64,000 nt of DNA from Gentiana macrophylla (lineage: Eukaryota; Streptophyta; Magnoliopsida; Gentianales; Gentianaceae): the NCBI GenBank assembly GCA_026214975.1, contig CM047810.1:94256316-94320315 (forward strand), read 5' to 3'. Below the pieces are notes generated by a model that ran no database searches, was not told the origin of the DNA, and saw only the letters and a list, made by a program, of their open reading frames with translations. This document shows, piece after piece, positions 11,260-23,420 of this stretch; within the stretch, counting starts at the first letter, position 1, and each line of letters begins with the position of its first letter. Made by a program: the position numbers and the translations under genes.

Positions 11260-12005
11260 GGTATAGAAACTCCCGAGGGTATGAGAGAGGCTGCTACTGA
11301 CACCAGTCAGACCGCTACATTTGGTAAGTTATTTGATTTTTCATTTTGAACCTAGAAATTACATTGTGAAAAACTATCTAATTTTATTGATGTCGTTAAA
11401 TTATTATCTCGATTATATTTCGTATAGACACTCCCGAGCCTATGACAAAGTCCGCTACTGCCAACAGCCAGGCATCGGTTGTGGAGCGTGGGATCGATTT
11501 TAGTAAGTTTGTAGATATTTATTTTGAAACCAGAAATTACATTGTGAAAAACTATTTAACTCGATTCACATATTGTTTATAGAGAGTTAATGTTTATTGA
11601 TTTGTGTATTATTAACATTAAAAATCTAATTTTATTGCTGTCGTTAATTGATTATCTTGATTATATTTGGTATAGGCACTTCCGAGCCTACGACAAGGGC
11701 CGCTACTGACACCATTCAGGAATCGGTTGTGGAGCCTGAGATAGATTTTAGTAAGTTTGTAGATATTTAATTTTGAACTAGAAATTACATTGTGAAAAAC
11801 TATCTAACTCGAATTCCATATTGTTTATAGAGAGTTAATTTATATTGATTTTTGTATTATTAACATTAAAAATCTAATTTTATTGTTGTCGTTAATTGAT
11901 TATCTCGATTATATTTGGTATAGACACTCCCGAGCCTACGACAAGGGCTGCTACTGACACCATTCAGGAATCGGTTGAGGAGCCTCAGATCGATTTTAGT
12001 AAGTT
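11260..12005 (+). repeat. Tandem 248-bp exon-intron units in the ULP1-like gene
   Basis: Three 75-nt exons start at 11428, 11676 and 11924, exactly 248 bp apart, each preceded by TTATATTTGGTATAG or near copies and followed by GTAAGTTTGTAGAT. They encode repeats of the type (D/S)T(P/S)EP(M/T)T(K/R)(S/A)AT, ending IDF. The exon at 11267-11323 is a shorter, more diverged member. All have phase 1 on both sides, so any number of copies keeps the frame. Confidence 0.85.
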
Positions 12006-12923
12006 TGTAGATTTTTAGTTTTGAAACTAGAAATTACATTGTCAAAAACCCTCTAACTCGATAATGTATTGAATATTGTTTAGCTGCTGGTCCAACTGAT
12101 ATTCAATTGAGGAAACGAAAGGCGGATTATGCAACTGACAGAAGATTGACAACCCGTCAGACTATTAACCAACCACGATATTTACGTGATGGGTCGCATG
12201 TTGTCAGTCTACCAGGTGCTACTAGATGGACAGCGTTGATAAAATTTCCGCAAGAGTTGGAAGACCAATTTATCTCCTGGTGCGAACAAGAAGATACACC
12301 CCCAATAGAGATTCCCACGGGCCTCACATTTGGAGAACCAATGGCAGATCGGGCGGGCAAGGCGTGGTTTGAACGTCTCCATGGGCAGTATGCAGAGTTA
12401 GACCGAGAGGTATATTCTTGTGACTTACATTTTCATATATCTGAAATTTTCATATGTCTGATTTCATTATCTCTAACTTCTTTTTTGCATGCGTACAACA
12501 TATCGATGGGTTCCTGGACCTTATATGACGCCAAATGGAAGTATATCCAGAATTCTTTTAGCCGCATACGGCCATTGCCTTCTCTGAATTCTCCTCATTT
12601 TGCGGTCAGGGTCATATAGATCAGGGAAAGACGCCTGACAAAACGGAGATTCCAGATCATGTGATTCAGTGCGTCAAGCAATGAGATGAAAACACAGTGG
12701 TGTACATGCCCTGGGCTATATATCCTGGTCACTGGGCTGCTGTCGAAGTGTCTATTCCCCACTGGAAGATTAGAGTGTATGATTGTCTGGTGGGGGATAA
12801 CTATAAGGAGAGGGAATATGTGAAGGATTATATAAGAGCATTCGGTGTTTTGTTGAGGAGAGTGTTTGAGATGGATGCTCGTCTACGTAACCTCCCACAA
12901 ATGCTTGATCCAGCGAAGCCTCC

Positions 12924-13443
12924 TGACGATGCTAAATAACGCACCACCAGTGAAATGAGGCCACGTGTAATCTAAGGATGAGCTGTAAGAGATCGAGATG
13001 GCTAAAGATGGTATTTTTGGTGTAATGCGGCTGAGTCCAAGAATGTGTCTTGGATTGCCTACGTATCCTGTGTGAAAGTCCAGGAATCAAGCCTTACGTA
13101 GTTCCTGGAGTGATGTATTTATAGGCACATGTCCTTCTTCTGCCCTAAATTTGGGGCGGTTTGGTCTATTGACATAATTACCCTTAAATGGGCCTTGCCC
13201 TCTTGCCCAAGTAACCTGCTGGATGGTGGGCCTAGGAGCCTGGACTGAAGTCCATGGTATCGACTCGATGGACACCGACATGGATACTCGAGATGGAACA
13301 CTTGCAAGATCTGCTGGCTGCGGTGGTGATCACTGATTCGTCTCGTATTCGACCCGATGCGGATAATATACTTGGACTTTTCCACATGCCGGTTTGGACC
13401 AATTAGATAATTCCACGTGGAGGGTGAAATCCCGTGATCGTCA
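12924..13443 (-). repeat. Left LTR of the LARD element (3' LTR)
   Basis: 520 bp, nearly identical to 18062-18583, differing by a few substitutions and small indels (for example CTGCTGGCTGCGGT against CTCTGCTTTGGTGCGGT near 13310 and 18450). The close match suggests a fairly recent insertion. Confidence 0.9.
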
Positions 13444-15270
13444 TAAGCCCCAGGTGATCTGTCTCGAGCTCTTGAGGTCGTCCGATCTGTCAAAGGTGTA
13501 TCTCGCCATCGTCATCCAATGCTCAATTTAAATCGCCTCCGCAGACTTACTTTCTGTGGAGTCCGACATACGGCCTTTCCATGTCTCGCTTTGCAAACTT
13601 TTTTATCTTAGCATTATCATCCCAGGACTTATAACGTGTGGCTAAGTTGACATCGACTTCGATGCCGTAAATTTGTCGAATGAATGATGAGATGTCCAAC
13701 TTAGGCTGTCTCGGTTGAAATTGGCTTCGAGGTCAGTGTCGAAGGAATGTTGAGATGTCTGCATTGGGATCAGATTCGCCGAGGTCGACTTCTCAAGAAT
13801 TTGACTTGCCACGACTTTGGAGTACTGAGATTCGGATCTCGAATGTCGATCAATGATCTTGAGACTTTGCCTTAGCGCCGAGAGATGATGCTTCTTCTTA
13901 GGCTTTGCCCTTTTAACCAAACGTTGTTGTTGGCTTCCATCTGTATAAACATTTAGCCGGTCATTTGGACTTGGCTTATTTTTTCCTTGAAAAACTGTCA
14001 CATTTTTCCTTCTTTTCTTTTGTCTTTGATATAGACCATCTTGCTTTATTACGGCCTTTGGCCTTATTCGCACATCAGTTTCTCTCATGTCGATGCATAT
14101 ATGTCGATATCTGCTCCTCAAGTATCATGAGAACCTTAGGTTTGGATCATACAAGTATTTGACGTCAAACCCTGTTGTTGCGGAGTAGAAGAGACGCCCC
14201 TGGCTGCCTCCTTTCGTTTGTCGAAATCGATGCCCTTTCGGCCGCCGATATATATTTCCGCCACGATGTCCTAGTAATTCGCTAAAAAGATTGGTAATAC
14301 GTCACTATCGCCGGATCTCGGTGTCGTGGTGTTTCTTTGTCGTTTATGACTCATGACACATGACTGCCGAGAGTTTTGGACATGGTCTGAACTCGATGCC
14401 TTAGCCTTTTGGTTCCATGGAAATTTTAGCTTCCCTGGCTGTCGATCGAAATGATCATGCTGCCGACCTCGATGCCCTAGTAAATTCTCTCCCTTAGAGT
14501 CGACACGTCGTTGTCGACTCGGACTTTGATGCCATTGTGTTTTCGCCCCATTAAGACTTATAGTTGTTGGTCGCCGACATCTTGGCGTCCGACTTGCGGA
14601 TCCTCGTAGACCGTTGAGTAGATCCTTTGTGGAGTGGATTCTCGAGATACGCAAGATGCTAGTCAAAAAGTCACAATAACCATGGGGATAATTCCCGAAA
14701 TAAGAAGGCTCGTCCCGCCATGCTCGGCCAAGAGAGTTCCAAAATAAGATCGCTCAACTCTCCGTGTGGGGAATCTCTTGCCCAGAAATATGGTCCTCCA
14801 ACCTCGGATGTCGAGCTGACTCCTGACGCTTCTTCATAATTGTCGCTCTTTGAATTGTACTTTTGTTGAGCATTCATTCGACCCTTTTGAATTTTTAATT
14901 CTGAATTCATGCTTTTCTCTTGGATGTCGTTTGTGTTGTTGAATATTTGCTTAGGGTGTAGTCCTTTGGACTTAATTCCCTTGCGACGTTGCTTTATAGG
15001 GTGTAGTCCTTTGGACTTAATTCCCTTAAGCCCCTGGAAGTGTAGTATGAGTGCATGACTCATGGTACACTTGAATATGAGTCGACCTAGCGTTGTACTG
15101 CCTCATGGGCTTGACTTGGCTATTTGGTCGGAGCTCGATTCGACTGTCGTGCCTTATCAGGCTTATGAACTGGTCGAATTAAATAACTCCTTATTCGACC
15201 GTCGCACTTCGTGGTGCTTATGAACTGGTCGAATAAGGTATCCATCGTGGGATCTTCCAACTGCCTCGCA
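13444..15270 (-). other. Non-coding interior of the LARD element, left part
   Basis: Several minus-strand open frames of 100-160 codons (13642-14121, 14271-14666, 14671-15063) carry no recognisable domain, are low-complexity in places and do not resemble gag or pol. A 30-bp phrase (AGGGTGTAGTCCTTTGGACT...) occurs twice, at about 14953 and 15000. I treat this as non-coding spacer. Confidence 0.5.
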
Positions 15271-15284
15271 TCATGGCTTATTGG

Positions 15285-15535
15285 CTGGTTGGGAGTGATA
15301 TAAGCACTGTCATTGACTTGGCTTTATTCACTATTTTGTTTTAACTCCATCGTGTCGAGGGCTTGCAGATCGGAAGTGATATAAGCATTGTCAGTGACTT
15401 GGCTTTATTCACTATTTTGTTTTAACTCCATCGTGTCGAGGGCTTGCAGATCGGAAGTGATATAAGCATTGTCAGTGACTTGGCTTTATTCACTATTTTA
15501 TTCCGACTTTGTCGTGTCGAGGATTCGTAGTTGTG
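15285..15535. repeat. Three tandem copies of an ~84-bp unit
   Basis: GTGATATAAGCA(C/T)TGTCA, followed by TTGGCTTTATTCACTATTTT and CGTGTCGAGG, recurs three times with a period of about 84 bp inside the LARD interior. Confidence 0.8.
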
Positions 15536-15839
15536 GTTGACTTTTGCCTCTTTTATCCTTTAATCACATGGACTTCTTTTGCTTTAAGGCTGGTCGAATT
15601 TTTTGCCTCTGCCATTTTGCATCATGGTAGATTTGCAATGTGAAGGCTGTAAATCATAACAAACACAAAAGCGTCTCGAGGAAAGACATGCTTATTAGAA
15701 TATTTATGAAATTGTCACATGGACTTATTACAAGACATAAAAAATGTAAAAACAGATATTAATCGAGATAAGGCTTAGCTTATTTGGCGTAGTCTGTTGG
15801 TACCATGCTTAGATGGCAGGCGGACTTACATAAGATTGC

Positions 15840-16860
15840 CTTCGAGCTCCGAATATTATGCCGAGGCGAGCTCGGTCTTATTAAAGATGCGCTCGAGAGA
15901 GCTCCAAATATGATGCCGAGGCCAAGCTCGGTCTTATAAAAGATACGCTCGAGAGAGCTCCAAATATGATGCCGAGGCGAGGTCGGTCTTATAAAAGATA
16001 CGCTCGAGAGAGCTCCAAATATGATGCCGAGGCGAGCTCGGACTTATAAAAGATACGCTTGAGAGAGCTCCAAATATGATGCCGAGGCGAGGTCGGTCTT
16101 ATAAAAGATACGCTCGAGAGAGCTCCAAATATGATGCCGAGACCGAGCTCGGACTTATAAAAGATACGCTCGAGAGAGCTCCAAATATGATGCCGAGGCC
16201 GAGCTCGGTCTTACAAAAGATGACGCCGAGCCGGGCTCGGTCTTATAAAAGATAACGCCGAGCCGAGCTCCAAATATGATGCCGAGGTGAGCTCGGTCTT
16301 ATAAAAGATAACGCTCGAGACGAGCTCCAAATATGATGCCGAGACGAGCTCGGTCTTATAAAAGATATGCTCCAGAGAGCTCCAAATGATGCCGAGACGA
16401 GCTCGGTCTTATAAAAGATACGCTCCAGAGAGCTCCAAAATGATGCCGAGACGAGCTCGGTCTTATAAAAGATACGCTCGAGACGAGCTCCAAATATGAT
16501 GCCGAGACGAGCTCGGTCTTATAAAAGATACGCTCGAGACGAGCTCCAAATATGATGCCGAGACGAGCTCGGTCTTATAAAAGATACGCTCCAGAGAGCT
16601 CCAAAATGATGCCGAGACGAGCTCGGTCTTATAAAAGATACGCTCCAGAGAGCTCCAAAATGATGCCGAGGACGAGCTCGGTCTTATAAAAGATACGCTC
16701 CAGCAGAGCTCCAAATGATGCCGAGGCGAGCTCGGTCTTATAAAAGATACGCTCGAGACGAGCTCCAAATATGATGCCGAGACGAGCTCGGTCTTATAAA
16801 AGATACGCTCCAGAGAGCTCCAAATATGATGCCGAGTCGAGCTCGGATGTAGGGCAAGAC
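15840..16860. repeat. Minisatellite of ~56 bp, about 18 copies, in the LARD element
   Basis: The unit contains AGCTCCAAATATGATGCCGAG then GAGCTCGGTCTTATAAAAGATACGCTC. I count about 18 occurrences of the ATGCCGAG core, plus two variants reading ACGCCGAG near 16225-16255. Copies vary by small indels. Translation of the array gives repetitive frames on the minus strand that are by-products of the repeat. Confidence 0.9.
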
Positions 16861-17099
16861 GAGTCCGTAGAGCTCGAATGACGGTGCTCGATATCTCGAG
16901 TCTTTGTGGTGCAATGCGATTGTGATAAAAACATTACACATATAATAAAGACTTACAGAGTATATAAGAATTTAAAATAACAATCGTAAGAACCTGGAGA
17001 GCTAAAGAGATCGGCTCGATCCTTGGAGCTCGAGAACTCGCTTCGCGGATAGCTAGATACGGTAGACAACTCGCAGCTTTCTGAGGCGCCACAGCAGTG

Positions 17100-17990
17100 T
17101 CTTTTTGGTGGCAATAAGACCTCGAAACGGATTCCGATCGGTACGAAATTTTGAGGGTTTGTTCGTCCCTTCTTCTTCTTCAAACTGAACGGTGGAATTT
17201 GTATTCCAACGGCTCAATCTTCGGGAATAAGCCGCCGATCTGGCAGCTGCTGTCCAGAATCCTGCTGCGTTTCTGGTGCCTGCAGTAACTTCCTTGCCAC
17301 GATCGAGAAATCAAATGAACTCCGATCGGCCTAAAATTTTGAGGGCTTCTTCGGTCCTCATAATTCTTGAATCTGACCGGTGGAAATCTTGTTCCAACGG
17401 TTGAAACTCCGTCAATAAGCCATCGATCTGACTGCGTTTCTGGGGCTGTTGCGTTTTGCTGTTACAGCAGCAACCTTCCGGCGACGATCGGGTATCTAAA
17501 CGGACTCCGATCGACACAAAATTTTGAGGGTTTGTTCGTCCCTCTTTATTCTTTGATTTGACCGGTGGAGATCGTCTTTCAACTGCTCAATCTCTGTCAC
17601 GAAGCCGTAGATCTAACTGCTGTGTCCACTGCGTTTATGGCGAGGCATCAGCATCTTTCCGGCGGCTTTGTGCCTCCAAAACGACTCCGATCGTCATGAA
17701 ATTTTGAGGGCTTGTTCGTCCCTCCATATCCTTGAATCTGAACGGTGGGGATCTTGTTTCAACGGTTAAAACTCCAGCAATAATCCGTCGATCTGACTGC
17801 GTTTTTGGTGGCTGCTGCATTTTGGTAATACAGCAGATACTTTCCGGCTTCGATCGGGCATCTAAACGGACTCCGATCGTCACGAAATTTGGAGGGCTTG
17901 TTCTTCCCTCCTTATCTTTGAATCTGAACGGTGGGAATCTTGTTTCAACGGTTCAATTTTCGGCAATCAACCACCGATCAGACTGCGTTT
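17100..17990. repeat. Degenerate tandem units of ~170-200 bp in the LARD leader
   Basis: About five copies of a unit containing GACTCCGATCG, AAATTTTGAGGG, TTGTTCGTCCCTC, TGAATCTGAACGGTGG, TTGTTTCAACGGTT and GATCTGACTGCGTTT. In element orientation the array lies just downstream of the 5' LTR and primer site. Confidence 0.8.
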
Positions 17991-18061
17991 TTGGCATTAA
18001 ATTGATCACGAACCACCTCCTTGATCCATCACCGATAGAAGGCCCTCCTTCTAGCGCCAAA

Positions 18062-18583
18062 TGACGATGCTAAATAACGCACCACCAGTGAAATGAGGCC
18101 ACGTGTAATCTAAGGATGAGCTGTAAGAGATCGAGATGGCTAAAGATGGTATTTTTGGTGTAATGCGGCTGAGTCCAAGAATGTGTCTTGGATTGCCTAC
18201 GTATCCTGTGTGAAAGTCCAGGAATCAAGTCTTACGTAGTTCCTGGAGTGATGTATTTATAGGCACATGTCCTTCTTCTGCCCTAAATTTGGGGCGGTTT
18301 GGTCTATTGACATAATTACCCTTAAATGGGCCTTGCCCTCTTGCCCAAGTAACCTGCTGGATGGTGGGCCTAGGAGCCTGGACTGAAGTCCATGGTATCG
18401 ACTCGATGGACACCGACATGGATACTCGAGATGGAACACTTGCAAGATCTCTGCTTTGGTGCGGTGGTGATCACTGATTCGTCTCGTATTCGACCCGATG
18501 CGGATAATATACTTGGACTTTTCCACATGCCAGCTGGACCAATTAGATAATTCCACGTGGAGGGGTGAAATCCCGTATCGTCA
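18062..18583 (-). repeat. Right LTR of the LARD element (5' LTR)
   Basis: 522 bp, TGACGAT...ATCGTCA, paired with 12924-13443. The adjacent CCTCC at 18584-18588 is the target duplication. The primer-site-like sequence lies at 18043-18061 on the minus strand. Confidence 0.9.
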
Positions 18584-18873
18584 CCTCCTATTGCGGTCAA
18601 AGCAGTGACGGCTAAATACGTACCACAAATGCCAATCCCGTAAGTGTTATAAATTTCAAACTATTTATAATAATATACAGTATACATTATTTTCTAATCA
18701 TTTGATTAATCAAAATTTACATTCTGTATAGGGGTGACTGTGGGGTATACACGGTCAAGTTCATCGAGCATTTGCTGTACAAAGAAAAATTTTCATTGAT
18801 CAAAGCTGATAATATGTTGTTATTAAGACATAAAATGTGTGTGCAGTTGTTTCATCAGTATATAGATCTTTAG

Positions 18874-20173
18874 GCATTTTTGGTGAATGTATAAGCACTT
18901 GTTGGTGTATAGTCACTTGACATTTTGTTTGTTTTATCTCAACTTATGGCGTTGTAATATTTATATTATAAATTTTGTTAGCTTTTTATATTATCAATTT
19001 TTATTCCTGTTGTTTAAGTGGTGGTGAGTTATGACCATCCAAAGTTCGAAGAATTCGGATTTTTTCGTATATACATAATTATCGATCAACTGACAATTAT
19101 GTTTTGTTCGAAATAAGAAGTAAAAACAAACAATTATCATTATCATTATCATTAACTATATTAGAAGAGCCAATGTGTTTCACCTCAAAATAAAAAAAAA
19201 ATCTAGTCCGATTGCATAAGTTAAAAAACAAGTCCGATTGCTCGTCGAAGATCATCCATTACAATTGTTAGAAGAAAGAAACAATAAACAAGAAATCATG
19301 ATTCCCATATCTCATCACAGCTATGTGTGTGAGCTCTGCCGGGGTGCCGGAATATGATGAAGATGATGTGACATACGGTCATGATGACGTTATCACCTAC
19401 GAAACTTTTAATCAAGATGACTTTTAAGGTTTATTTTTCACGTGCAAGTTATTTTCTTTTAACAATGACGAAAGTTGTAGACTTTGTTGAAGTTGCATAT
19501 GTTGTTTTATGATTTCAGTTTCTCTTTTTAGTCTCTAGACGCCATGATCACATTATTTTTCTTTCTCCTCGTAATTAAAGATAATGGATTTTTCTTTATG
19601 ATTTCATCTCTGGGTTTCTACAGTTCTACTGCTATATAGTTATACTGTGTTAAAACAAAAGACTTTGTTAAAGTTGGTGATTTTTGTTGTGCGATTTCTT
19701 GTCTTGACAATCACATGAGGTGGTTCTTCCATCTCTAGTAGAGAGGCCTATCACATTCATTTGCAAAGAACGAAAGCAGGAAACTCCAAATCAAGAAGTG
19801 GAATGCTCTTGGATAACTGTCTCCCAATTTGGATGAGACAGATTCATTGGACTTTTTATTGCACATAGTCATATTATATTATTATGCTCGGTGTGGCATC
19901 AGATTTTCTCTAAAACTACGTTTCTCCCATGATGGGTTCAAGTTTGGTGGGCATGATTACAGGAGAGAATCTGAAAGCTACAATGATGATGACTATATCA
20001 TCTTCCATAAATTAAGTCGTTTAGTGTAACAAGTATCTATTTCGATTGCCTGTTGGTCATTCTTTGGAAATCAATGTGATATAACATTCAACCCAACGGA
20101 ATAATAAATATATCTATTACAATCGTGATGGCTTACAAAATTAACATCAACACATGCTGAAGTAGAGATTTAT
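18874..20173. other. Spacer between the convergent MULE-2 genes
   Basis: AT-rich sequence between the stop codon of the ULP1-like gene (TAG, 18871-18873) and the end of the transposase gene on the other strand. A 66-codon frame at 19829-20029 and an acidic frame near 19370 have no recognisable motif. I see no gene here. Confidence 0.5.
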
Positions 20174-23017
20174 TCAATTAGGAACAACTGCACGAGTCGG
20201 ACATCTATTCCTTCTGTGTCCGGGGTTACCGCAATTCGAGCAATTCCTACCGGAACCTGGGTTTGTCCTCTCGTAGGCATCCCGCTAGTCCTAGCACCGG
20301 AGGCTCACATTGAGAAGGAATCCTGGTGGTCTGGTCGGCCCCGCCTAGCTCCGTGCACTCTGTGTTTTTCTCCTCCTTCCTCACTCTGTGCTCAGCGGAT
20401 TGAGGGAAGGTTTAGTTCTAATCCATTCGGGAAGAATCCAATCATCCTCGATCGAACAGGAAAACGCGCGCCCTTCATATATACGTGGAAACATGCAGCT
20501 TTGTAGTAATGAGAACAATAAGTGTACGGACTCTCGCAGCGGTGACTTATAGCAGCGCAAGCATGTACGCAAGGTAACTGAAGTCCCTGAAACTGCCCGT
20601 AATAACATTTCTTCATAAGCATATTTATTTTCTCACTAGTATCGATGTCCCCAACTTGAAACTGGTCCCGGTCGATCCTGAGCAGTGTGAAACTCCTTCT
20701 GGCACACGAAACACCATTCAAGAACTCTTCAAGTTCAGGGGCTAACACGGTGAGACACGAGTCCACAAGTTCTCTCCTCTCACAATGCCAACGCTGCAAC
20801 ACTCCCCTAATATGGTCAAAGAGATTCACGATACTCATCTTACGCGCATCCCTGATGACGTTGTTAAAGCCTTCAGCATGGTTGCTTGTCATTATTGCGT
20901 AACGTGTACTCGGAAATTGTGATCGTGCCCATTTTTTGATTCCAATCTCTTGTAGGTAATGCGAAACTGGTTTGGTTGGGTCTCTATCCATCTCTATTAT
21001 CTTCTGAAATAATATTTTGAATCGCGTTTCTGAAAATGTGTAAGCGGCTTCCCAGAAAGTGTACGGACAATATCCCGTGCTCCCGAATTTTTTATTGAGG
21101 TTCATAACGATGTGGTGGTAGCAGTAACCATGGTAAGCATCTGGAAATACATTTCTAACGGCTCCAATGATGCCTGGCCCTCTGTCTGATATGAAAACCA
21201 AGTCACTACGTTCCCCGATTATCGACTTGACGTTTGCCATGAAATACGTCCACACATCAAGGCTCTCTCCGTCGGTCACGGAAAAAGCTAACGGAAAGAT
21301 ATGGTCGCCGCGCTACACACCGATCGCTACTAACAATGTCCCCTCGCATTTTGTTTTCAGATGTGTACCGTCCACAACTAAGATAGGCCGACAATACTTA
21401 AACCCCTCAATACTAGAACCCAAAGGCATGAAACAATACTTGAACCTTCCAAGCGCATCAGGAACAATGTCTGTGATGGTTCCAAAATTTTCTACCTTCA
21501 ACATGTAAAAGTAGGCATGTAATTTAGAATACGACATTTCTACGTTTTTCCGATCAATTCCAAGCTTTTTGCCTACATTGATAGGCACTTTGATAATTAA
21601 GTTCTATGTTGAATGTTTTTTTGACCTCAGCTTGTAAAACTTTTGTCGTGAAACCGCTGCCGAGTTTTATTAGGCTATCCCTTACGAAACGACCTATGGG
21701 TCCGGGCTTGGCTTGTCTATGATTGTCAGTCAATTGCTTCAATCCACAAGTGTGGGTTTCATTGTACGCGGTTATCTCAAAGTTCATGCAACGTTGTCCG
21801 TCCCTTGAGTCCACATTCGAATCAACAACCTTCCTACCGACAACCTTCCATTCGCATCGTTCTGAAGTATAACATCGTAATTTTAACTCTTCCTTGTCAG
21901 ACCTAACGAGTTTCCACATGTAGTCATGTTTCAATGCGTGGTAACTCATTTTATCCTTCATATCCTCATTGTCTCTATACTTTTTACCAATAAACAATAC
22001 ATCTGGATTATCGGTCTGAAACGTCCCAGCACGTGGACATGGAGGAATTTGGGACGGGTCCATTCTAGACCAGAAATGTGCACCTCTATTGGGATTAATA
22101 CTTGCCATACTAAATGTGTGACCAGTGTCAGGGTTCTGTTGTAAAGGTGTTGTCAAATAACTCATGAAAGATCCGCCGATAGTGAGGCCCGTTTGCATCG
22201 GTGCTTGCATCGTTGTTTGCATAAACTGCTGGCTTATTCCATCTATGTGGAGATTATGACTAGTCTGACCAAAATTATTCCAACATGTCCCAGCTTCAGT
22301 CACTGGTTCACGCCTCCTACCACTAGTTTGCTGCCTATACGGTGTGTGGGTCGTCTGATCTAAATTCTGCCCAAACGTTCCAGCTTCATTCATAGAAGCA
22401 CACATTCTAGCCGTAGGTTGTTCACTGTAAGGTATGTGAAATGTCTGGCTAATCATATTTGCAATAAATCCCCAATCGTAGCCACGTTCACTTGACAAGT
22501 CAATTACTTGATCACCGAAAGTTGTATTCGGTTGGATGACAATTTCATGAGGGGCTGAGACTGGTGGAGTACGTACAACATGCTCACCGGAATTCCGATT
22601 ATAATAAAGTTTGGGTGTAAAATCCTCAATTCCTCTATCATTTTCTTCAACTATCGGTTGTTCATTTAATTCAATTGCGTTGTCGTTTATGTCTTCCGAG
22701 TCATCATCAGCAATAACTGGTTCAGCGTTAACACAAAGCCTGACGGCTTCTAGTCTAAGCAGATCATCAATGTACCCTAGCCATGTATCATCACCCAAAA
22801 CATCAATCGGCCCCTCGTATTTTGCGTACAAAAGTTTCATGACCAATGTATGTTTTGATACATCAATTCCTACTTTCCCACACACTTTCTGCTTCACTTC
22901 ATCCAATGTCATATCGGTTTTTACACGAATCAAATAAAAATTTTCTTTTCTATAAGACCATCTGTCGCTTCCTTCGTTGTATATCCACTCTCCACCAAAT
23001 ACAAACTTAACGGACAC
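20174..23017 (-). pseudogene. MuDR-type transposase of MULE-2, broken
   Basis: Start at 23017 (MSVKFVFGGEW), reading left. Order: an N-terminal region (residues ~1-100) like that of MuDR-class transposases; a MuDR DNA-binding/zinc-binding segment around FIGKKYRDNEDMKD and LRCYTSERCEWKV, with AYNETHTC; the DDE core with VVDGTHLK, FISDRGPGI and a later WEAAYTF; a SWIM finger (CYYGQFQ...LPCVHACAA) in which the second Cys of the CxC pair is Tyr; and a C-terminal zinc knuckle CSNCGNPGHRRNRC near 20195-20240. Total ~947 codons, close to MuDR-type lengths. Breaks: a frameshift near 21560 after QKAW, an in-frame TAG near 21314, and stops and a shift in the tail between 20392 and 20240. It would bind the terminal repeats and cut and join DNA in the nucleus; this copy is not functional. 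Confidence 0.88.
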
Positions 23018-23300
23018 AATGTTGTTATCTCAGTAAAAGAATTATAAATTTATATCAAGATATCTGATGGAGATATGAGTATAAAATAAAATATAAACAA
23101 TGAATATATGATATGTTTGTATATATGTCATCATATTATCAAGATGATACACATATATACGTAATAAGTACAAGTGCGTATATATATTAAGTGTGTGTGT
23201 GTGAGTGTGAGTGTGAGTGTTTTTGCGATGTTAAGATATGATATTTTGTGTAAGTATATGTCAAAAAGAATGTCACAATTATTAATAAATGAGGATACTT
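23018..23300. other. Upstream region of the MULE-2 transposase
   Basis: AT-rich leader or promoter side of the transposase gene, with a (TG)n/(GAGTGT)n microsatellite at 23189-23222. No gene seen. A transcript could start further out in the arm, as MULE promoters usually lie in the terminal repeats. Confidence 0.4.
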
Positions 23301-23345
23301 ATACTCTCACACACACATATAAATATATATTTATATATACACACA

Positions 23346-23396
<51 letters not shown>

Positions 23397-23420
23397 TTAT
23401 GTGTATATATATCTATACAC

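Larger units (their letters stand above)
12924..18583 (-). mobile_element. LARD-type LTR element inside the ULP1-like gene
   Basis: LTRs 12924-13443 and 18062-18583 (520 and 522 bp) begin TGACGAT and end ATCGTCA. The 5-bp target duplication CCTCC is exact at 12919-12923 and 18584-18588. Next to the right LTR, the minus strand reads TTTGGCGCTAGAAGGAGGG, a primer-binding-site-like sequence; next to the left LTR the minus strand is purine-rich (ACCTGGGGCTTA). The element therefore points minus. The 4.6-kb interior contains tandem arrays and short frames but no gag, protease, reverse transcriptase or integrase motif I can recognise, which fits a large non-autonomous retrotransposon derivative depending on another element's proteins. 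Confidence 0.85.
9826..18873 (+). pseudogene. ULP1-like (C48) cysteine protease gene of MULE-2, interrupted by LTR element
   Basis: Tentative exon 1 is 9826-9867 (MANPSSSQSLEAPN, then GTGAGT). Further exons: 11267-11323, three homologous 75-nt exons (11428-11502, 11676-11750, 11924-11998), 12084-12409, about 12502-12923, then after the LTR element 18589-18639 and 18732-18873. The C-terminal half looks like a ULP1/C48 peptidase, the family that cleaves SUMO-type conjugates: GHWAAVEV gives the His, RVYDCL the Asp, and PGDCGVYTVKF the nucleophilic Cys. Removing 12924-18583 with one copy of its CCTCC duplication joins ...DPAKPP to IAVKAVTAKY in frame, and the GT/AG intron at 18640-18731 joins IP to GDCG. 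In-frame stops at about 12518 and 12681 show the gene was also decaying otherwise. ULP1-like genes are known cargo in plant MULEs. The link from exon 1 to 11267 is out of phase, so an upstream exon is missing or misassigned. Confidence 0.75.

Noticed and set aside
13642..15063. Minus-strand frames in the LARD interior as possible gag
   Set aside because: Low complexity and no gag, zinc-knuckle or protease motif. Direct internal repeats explain part of them.
15840..16860. Regularly spaced repeats resembling a CRISPR array
   Set aside because: Units are directly tandem, without unique spacers, in a plant retroelement. It is a minisatellite.
16463..16941. Repetitive minus-strand frames with SVSFIRPSS units
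   Set aside because: They are translations of the 56-bp minisatellite with no start context or domain.
19829..20029. 66-codon frame between the MULE-2 genes
   Set aside because: No motif, no splice support, AT-rich spacer context.
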